Below, one piece after another: positions 44,011-48,075 of a stretch of DNA of 48,075 nt. Each line of letters begins with the position of its first letter. The stretch's first letter is position 1. Under the pieces are notes generated by a model that made no database searches, was not told the DNA's origin, and worked only from the letters and a program-made list of their open reading frames with translations. The stretch comes from CAZTAR01 sp043813895. Its GTDB lineage: Bacteria > Planctomycetota > Phycisphaerae > UBA1845 > UTPLA1. Both the position numbers and the translations under genes were made by a program. The stretch covers positions 1 to 48,075 of the forward strand of contig JBDRKQ010000089.1 in the NCBI GenBank assembly GCA_043813895.1, written 5' to 3'.

Positions 44011-44619
44011 ATGAGTCTGTTCAAGTCATCCGAAGAGCGCCGCATCGAGCGGGACATCAAGATTCGTCAGGGCATCCGCCGCATTGAGAAGGCGATCTCT
44101 GAGCAGAACAAATTCACCGACGAGTTCATCAGGAACGCGCGCAACGCCAAGCAGATCGGCGACCAGGGGCAGTACGTCTTCATCCGCAACTCGCTTAAGA
44201 AGACGGCGACGGTCAAGAAGATGCTCGAACGCCAGCTCCTGGCCGTGAAGAACGCCCTCATCATCAAACGCCAGGCCGAGGCGTCCACGGACTTCGCCCA
44301 GGCGATGGGCACGATGGCCGGCGAGATCAGCCGCATGTTCGGCGAGACCGACCTCGTCAAGACGCAGACCGACTGGGAGAAGGCAATGGCCCAATCGCAG
44401 AGCATGGAAGAGCGCATGAGCATGTTCCTCGAAACGGTCGAAGACATGGCCGCCAGCGACACAGCCGCGACACCGGCGGAAGTCGTCACCGACGCCGAGA
44501 TCGACGCCATGATAGAAGCCGAAGCCGAGGCCGAACACGCCAAAGACATGGACGAACTCGATGCACTGCGGGCGGAATTGAACGCCGTGAAAGAGAAGGG
44601 GGAGAAGGAAGGGAAGTAG
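44011..44619 (+). CDS. ESCRT-III/Snf7-like protein with acidic tail and MIM1-like motif (third of three)
   Basis: 202 residues. GAGG lies 7 bases before ATG 44011. It begins MSLFKSSEERR. Residues 8-90 are helical and basic (IRRIEKAISEQNKFTDEFI and TATVKKMLERQLLAVKNAL); 95-145 are Met-rich (FAQAMGTMAGEISRMFGETD, QSQSMEERMSMFLETVEDM); 150-180 are acidic. By memory this order matches Vps2/CHMP2, in which QAMGTM-like and Met-rich segments recur. The end LDALRAELNAVK (183-194) resembles MIM1, with L186, L190, V193, K194 placed as in L-x-x-R-L-x-x-L-K except that Arg is Glu. MIM1 binds MIT domains; the Vps4-like MIT-AAA gene lies 9 kb away. Homology is inferred by eye. Confidence 0.75.
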   Translation: MSLFKSSEERRIERDIKIRQGIRRIEKAISEQNKFTDEFIRNARNAKQIGDQGQYVFIRNSLKKTATVKKMLERQLLAVKNALIIKRQAEASTDFAQAMGTMAGEISRMFGETDLVKTQTDWEKAMAQSQSMEERMSMFLETVEDMAASDTAATPAEVVTDAEIDAMIEAEAEAEHAKDMDELDALRAELNAVKEKGEKEGK

Positions 44620-44624
44620 GAGAA

Positions 44625-44659
44625 GGCTGAAGGCTGAAGGATGAGGGATGAAGGATGAA
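44625..44659. repeat. Heptamer repeat GGMTGAR after the third ESCRT-III-like gene
   Basis: Five exact 7-bp units in a row: GGCTGAA, GGCTGAA, GGATGAG, GGATGAA, GGATGAA. It starts 6 bases after the stop codon. A two-unit TGACGAA tract at 45154-45167 is similar. Confidence 0.85.
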
Positions 44660-44843
44660 CGGGGAGGGGCCAAGTGGTCGAGGGACCGAGGGATCGAGAG
44701 TACCCGAGCTTGCTCGCGGGTGGTAGACATCGGTTGGCGTATCCAACGAGGCTTCGCCGTTTGGCGGCCTTCCTAATATTTGCCTTCGGCGGGCGATGCC
44801 GACCAATGTCGCTCCCACAAGAGAAACGTGAAAGGAGGCAACC

Positions 44844-45107
44844 ATGGGTTGGGGACGTACACTGCTGCTTGGAGACATCGGGAACCGTCTGGATATCGCC
44901 GACACCGAGCGAGACATTGGCGCCCTGAAGCAGGAACTCGGCCGCAAACGGCAACTGGATCAATCGCAAGATCAAGCAATCCGGGTGCTGCAAAAGGAAA
45001 ACGAAGAACTCAAGCTCTACCTGGCATCACTGCTTCGCCTGCTGGTCAGCAAGCAGGTACTCAGCCGGGAAGAACTGTCCAGCTTTGTCAGACTGATCGA
45101 CGAGTGA
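44844..45107 (+). CDS. Small coiled-coil protein, last gene of the ESCRT-like block
   Basis: 87 residues with a strong AAGGAGG 5 bases upstream. The N-terminus GRTLLLGDIGNRLDIADTE is conserved-looking and is followed by a predicted coiled coil (GALKQELGRKRQLDQSQDQA and VLQKENEELKLYLASLLRLL) and a short C-terminal helix with REELSSFVRLID. I recall similar short proteins from Planctomycetota but do not know a function. It probably acts as an oligomerising partner. It is co-oriented with the ESCRT-III-like genes but follows a 224-bp spacer. Confidence 0.6.
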   Translation: MGWGRTLLLGDIGNRLDIADTERDIGALKQELGRKRQLDQSQDQAIRVLQKENEELKLYLASLLRLLVSKQVLSREELSSFVRLIDE

Positions 45108-45194
45108 AGATAGTCAGTATGTGAGGGAGGCACTGCTGGTTACGATCGCTGATTGACGAATGACGAAGCCAAGTTCGTCGTTGCACGCGCCGGT

Positions 45195-45236
45195 CCCAGG
45201 GGACGAAAGACAATAGACCCGGGCGGTAGCCCTGGG
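45195..45236. repeat. Inverted repeat CCCAGGG/CCCTGGG
   Basis: CCCAGGG (45195-45201) and CCCTGGG (45230-45236) pair over 28 bases. The GCCCTGAGAGGGC hairpin at 45260-45272 follows. It is similar in style to 25258-25277. It lies between the ESCRT-like block and the IS fragment, in a 256-bp interval without a gene. Confidence 0.45.
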
Positions 45237-45284
45237 TTGAAAGCACGCGATCAGAAGCAAGCCCTGAGAGGGCGACAGAATCTA

Positions 45285-45715
45285 GGCCCTGTCTGACAAC
45301 CTCTATTTTCTCCGATATTGATTGCAGCGGTCAATTACGTGAGGCGATTTGGAGGGCGCAGGGATGCGGCGATACGAGTTGAGCGATGAGCAGTTTGCGA
45401 GGATTGAAGCGGTTCTTCCTGTTCGTGTGGGACCGTCGGGTGGGCGGCCGTGGGTGGACCACCGGAGGATCATCAACGGGGTGTTGTGGGTGCTGCGCAC
45501 GGGTGCTCCGTGGCGGGATGTGCCGGAGCGGTACGGCCCGTGGCAAACGGTTTACGATCGTTTCAACTACTGGCGCAAGGACGGCACCTGGGATGAGATT
45601 CTGGCCCATCTTCAGGCGGAGTTGGAGTTGGAAGCGGGCATCGACTGGTCGATGTTTTGCATTGACGGGACGAACGTGCGAGCCGCTCGTTGTGCGGCAG
45701 GCGCTTTGAAAAAAG
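45285..45715 (+). mobile_element. Truncated IS5-family (IS427-type) element
   Basis: The candidate left end GGCCCTGTCTGACAA begins at 45285, followed by a transposase orfA. The element stops at about 45715; no right end or orfB is present, and the next bases encode a different gene fragment. No matching inverted right terminus was found nearby. Confidence 0.65.
45364..45715 (+). pseudogene. IS5-family transposase, N-terminal part (truncated)
   Basis: About 117 residues: LSDEQFARIEAVLPVR, GGRPWVDHRRIINGVLWVLR, TGAPWRDVPERYGPWQTVYD and RFNYWRKDGTWDEIL, then IDWSMFCIDGTNVRAAR with the first catalytic Asp. This is the orfA/DUF4096-like half of IS427-type transposases. It stops at LKKG near an A-run (GAAAAAAGGG, about 45709-45718), the place where full elements frameshift into orfB. 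The second half with the remaining DDE residues is missing, so the element cannot move on its own. Confidence 0.85.
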
Positions 45716-46324
45716 GGCGACGGCGACCGAGCCGGAGGATCACGGTTTCCCAAGCCGATCGAGACTCTTTTCATTCGCGCTGGCTACCTTCATCCGGTCC
45801 TGCAAATTGCCGTCGCCGAGCACAAGGTTCAGCTTCCCGGAGGGAAGGCTGCTTCGCAGTGCGATCTTTGGGCCTTGGTCAGCACACGTAAAGGCATGGC
45901 TTCCTTGGCCATCGAGGCCAAAGCAAAGGAGCCCTTCGGCAACAAGACGCTGCAAGAATGGCTCTCGGCTTCCAGTTCGGAATCTTCCAAGACAAATCGG
46001 CTTAAGCGTTGGGATTTCATCGAGCGCCACCTTCCCACGGTGCGGGAAGGTGCGTACTCGGAAATACGCTACCAGATACTGCATCGATGTGCGTCGGCGG
46101 TTATCGAGGCAGGCCGATTCAACATCGGGTTGGCAGCATTCTTTGTGCAGGCGTTCGCGACGCCTGAAGAAAGCTTTGAGGAATATTCCAAGTTCTGCAA
46201 GCTTCTTCGCATCGACGCGAGGCGAAACGGTTGTGGCCGTGCCCAGGTTGGTGAAGTCCAGCTTCTCGTCGGGTGGGCCGACTGCGAATTGGCGTCAGAC
46301 GAGGAAGTAGCGTCGATCGCATGA
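45716..46324 (+). pseudogene. 5'-truncated nuclease-like gene (DUF6946-type)
   Basis: About 202 residues readable in one frame without a start codon at its head, beginning right after the IS fragment. It contains PKPIETLFIRAGYLHPVLQI, AEHKVQLPGGKAASQCDLWA, MASLAIEAKAKEPFGNKTLQEW and EIRYQILHRCASAVIEA. The P-G-G...S-Q-x-D-L and A-I-E-x-K arrangement fits a PD-(D/E)xK-like nuclease and the DUF6946 pattern as I remember it. The expected N-terminal 50-60 residues are absent, replaced by IS sequence. A TTG at 45875 could start a shorter product. The helicase gene begins 12 bp after its stop. Confidence 0.7.
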
Positions 46325-46336
46325 TCGAGGATTGTA

Positions 46337-46509
46337 ATGGAATTCCGCATTGCCGATACATTCACCGATAGCCTCGCCCGCTTGACCAGCGATGAGCGGG
46401 TGGCCGCAAAGACGACGGCGTTCGACCTGCAGATGAACCCGGCGACTCCGGGCATGCAGTTTCATAAGCTGGACAGAGCGAAGGACAAGCAATTCTGGTC
46501 GGTGCGGGT
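46337..46509 (+). pseudogene. RelE-like N-terminal fragment of a UvrD-type helicase gene
   Basis: 57 residues from an ATG with GAGG 6 bases upstream. ADTFTDSLARLTSDERVAAK, NPATPGMQFHKLDRAK and KQFWSVRV match the start of a RelE-like toxin fold that precedes a UvrD helicase in some bacterial proteins. Around 46505-46512 the protein sequence stops and the frame then changes. The remaining RelE core and a middle region are missing. The downstream frame (H-P-D-A-Q-R-R-F-R) is the start of the helicase linker, so this looks like an internal deletion with a frame change. Confidence 0.7.
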
Positions 46510-46557
46510 CACCCCGATGCACAGCGGCGTTTCCGGCTGGTCGCCAACAACAAGGAG

Positions 46558-47985
46558 TTGGAGCGGGCACTCGAATACCCGTGGGACAAGTGGGCGATAT
46601 TCCTGCATCCGGCGCAGCGTGAGACCGTCGAACGGAACTATGGCGGTCCGGCTCGCGTAGCTGGCTCCGCCGGTACAGGGAAGACGATTGTCGCTCTTCA
46701 TCGGGCGGCACACTTGGCGAGAAATCATCCACAAACTCGTGTGCTGCTCACGACGTTCTCCATTGCCCTTGCCCGCACTCTCCGCCGGAAGCTGAAACGG
46801 CTCATCAGCGACGAGTCTTCGTTTGAAGAGCGCATCGCCGTGAGGGCAATCGACGAGGTCGGAATCGAGATCTACGAGTCCGCGTTTGGCACGCCGACGA
46901 TCCCGACGCCTTCCATGTTCCGCGCGCTTCTCGCAGCCGCGTCCGAGTCGGTTGAGGCCCACCGCTTCTCGACGTCGTTTCTCGAGTCCGAGTGGTGCGA
47001 CGTGGTCGATGCCTGGCAGCTACGGTCGTGGGAGGAGTACCGCGATGTAGCGCGTCTTGGGCGGAAGACGCGACTCGGGCAGAAGCAGCGCGAGTTGCTG
47101 TGGGCCATCTTCGACCACGTTCGGTCGGCGCTGAGCGAACGCGGCTTGGTCACCGTACCGGGCGTATTCACGGCAGCCACTGAGCTCGTGGCCAACGGCG
47201 AGGCTGATCCGGCCGATTTCATCGTCGTTGATGAAGCCCAGGACATCAGCATTCCCCAACTTCGCTTCTTGGCGGCTGTCGCGGGCATGAAGGAAAACGG
47301 CCTGTTCTTCGCTGGTGACCTCGGACAGCGGATCTTCCAGATTCCATTCTCGTGGAAATCGCTCGGCGTCGACATCCGTGGCCGGTCCCAGACGCTTCGC
47401 ATCAACTACCGCACGTCACACGAGATCCGTGCCCAGGCAGACCGATTGCTGCCGGCTGAACTGTCCGATGTCGACGGGAACACTGAGTCACGAACCGGCA
47501 CGGTCTCCGCGTTCAGCGGACCTGATCCCGAGATCCGAGCTTTCCCAACTGCTGAAGACGAAACAAGCGGTATCGCCGCTTGGCTCGGCGAACGAACAGA
47601 GGCTGGCGTCAAGGCAGAGGAGATCGGTGTCTTCGTGCGATCGGATGCTGAGCTGCCAAGGGCGCTGGCGGCGGTCTCAGCAGCAAGCTTGAACGCCGTT
47701 ACGCTTGACGCGAGCAGAGAAGTCACCGCCGGTTCCGTCTCGGTTTGCCCAATGCACTACGCCAAGGGGCTGGAGTTCCGCGCCGTGGTTGTCGCGGCGT
47801 GCGATGACGAGGTTGTACCGCTCCAGGCTAGAATCGAGGCCGTCACCGATGAGGCTGACTTGGAAGAGGTGTACAACACCGAACGGCACTTGCTATACGT
47901 CGCCTGCACACGCGCCCGGGACTACTTGTTGATCACTGGAGTTGCCCCAGTTTCGGAGTTTCTGGACGACCTTCGTTCCAGCTAA
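46558..47985 (+). CDS. UvrD/Rep-type superfamily 1A helicase domain (5' truncated by deletion)
   Basis: About 475 residues from a TTG; the homologous frame already reads from about 46510. Walker A: VAGSAGTGKTIVALHRA. Walker B: FIVVDEAQDISIPQL. Later motifs: FFAGDLGQRIFQIPFSW, LRINYRTSHEIR, MHYAKGLEFRAVVVAACDDE and NTERHLLYVACTRARDYLLI. These are complete SF1A motifs, so the helicase core is intact. The missing upstream part includes most of the RelE-like domain (fragment at 46337-46509). No good ribosome binding site precedes this frame, so expression is doubtful. Such proteins occur in defence-type or mobile regions. Confidence 0.8.
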   Translation: MERALEYPWDKWAIFLHPAQRETVERNYGGPARVAGSAGTGKTIVALHRAAHLARNHPQTRVLLTTFSIALARTLRRKLKRLISDESSFEERIAVRAIDEVGIEIYESAFGTPTIPTPSMFRALLAAASESVEAHRFSTSFLESEWCDVVDAWQLRSWEEYRDVARLGRKTRLGQKQRELLWAIFDHVRSALSERGLVTVPGVFTAATELVANGEADPADFIVVDEAQDISIPQLRFLAAVAGMKENGLFFAGDLGQRIFQIPFSWKSLGVDIRGRSQTLRINYRTSHEIRAQADRLLPAELSDVDGNTESRTGTVSAFSGPDPEIRAFPTAEDETSGIAAWLGERTEAGVKAEEIGVFVRSDAELPRALAAVSAASLNAVTLDASREVTAGSVSVCPMHYAKGLEFRAVVVAACDDEVVPLQARIEAVTDEADLEEVYNTERHLLYVACTRARDYLLITGVAPVSEFLDDLRSS

Positions 47986-48075
47986 GGGCACAATCCACGC
48001 AACACGCAATCTACGGGGACGCCGTTGGCGAAGTCTGGGGCACTTCAGGCGCGCGCATGACGCACGGCTCACGCA

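Noticed and set aside
44011..44619. Interpreting the third helical protein simply as PspA
   Set aside because: PspA/Vipp1 are usually about 220 residues with a long continuous coiled coil and no acidic MIM-like tail. The tail and the linked MIT-AAA gene favour an ESCRT-III-like call, though this is not proven.
42702..44659. Heptamer tracts as a CRISPR array
   Set aside because: Units are only 7-8 bp, with no spacers of 30-40 bp and no cas genes.

Overview
The window most likely comes from a Planctomycetota bacterium, perhaps a Phycisphaerae-like lineage known from environmental genomes. The evidence is high-GC DNA, a PEP-CTERM protein, a cysteine-rich secreted protein ending in a paired calcium-loop (dockerin-like) domain, many zinc-ribbon proteins, and a family of intergenic palindromes (cores like CACTGGCGTCTCGCCAGTG). 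I saw no rRNA, tRNA or CRISPR array.

Layout. 1-1.8 kb: the end of a PQQ-type beta-propeller gene and a membrane-anchored YbjQ-like protein. 2-12.7 kb (minus strand): a surface polysaccharide cluster with polymerase (Wzy-like), flippase (Wzx-like), three GT4 glycosyltransferases, a sulfotransferase and a CapK/PaaK-like adenylate-forming enzyme. It is followed on the plus strand by UDP-glucose dehydrogenase and UDP-glucuronate 4-epimerase (13.7-16 kb), so the polymer is probably uronate-containing and sulfated. 16-25 kb: a DUF457-TPR membrane protein, RtcB RNA ligase with archease, a Ycf46-like AAA ATPase, a PEP-CTERM protein, urocanase and the cysteine-rich secreted protein. 25.5-30.7 kb: a PTS EIIA protein whose stop codon lies in the end of a small MITE-like element, an NCS2-type permease and a GH133 glycogen debranching enzyme carrying a heptamer microsatellite. 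35.5-39.8 kb: AccC, AccB, an alpha/beta hydrolase, EF-P and a small membrane protein.

The most interesting content is an apparent ESCRT-like membrane-remodelling system in two nearby blocks. Block 1 (minus strand, 31.7-34.7 kb) encodes a Vps4-like AAA ATPase with an N-terminal MIT-like domain and a C-terminal Vps4-type tail, next to an SPFH-like/coiled-coil/beta-propeller protein. Block 2 (plus strand, 39.9-45.1 kb) encodes a Ser/Thr kinase with zinc ribbons, a small membrane zinc-ribbon protein, three ESCRT-III/Snf7-like proteins or modules of about 200 residues (one fused behind a winged-helix domain, as in eukaryotic CHMP7, but with its own internal Shine-Dalgarno and ATG), a PspC-domain protein and a coiled-coil protein. 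The last ESCRT-III-like protein ends in an acidic tail with a MIM1-like motif, the kind of motif bound by MIT domains. Short 7-8 bp tandem repeats lie between the genes of block 2, two of them just before ribosome binding sites.

45.2-48 kb is a decayed accessory region: an IS5-family fragment fused to a 5'-truncated nuclease-like gene (DUF6946-like), then a UvrD-type helicase gene whose RelE-like N-terminus is cut off by an internal deletion and frameshift. All family assignments come from reading motifs by eye; no database search was run.
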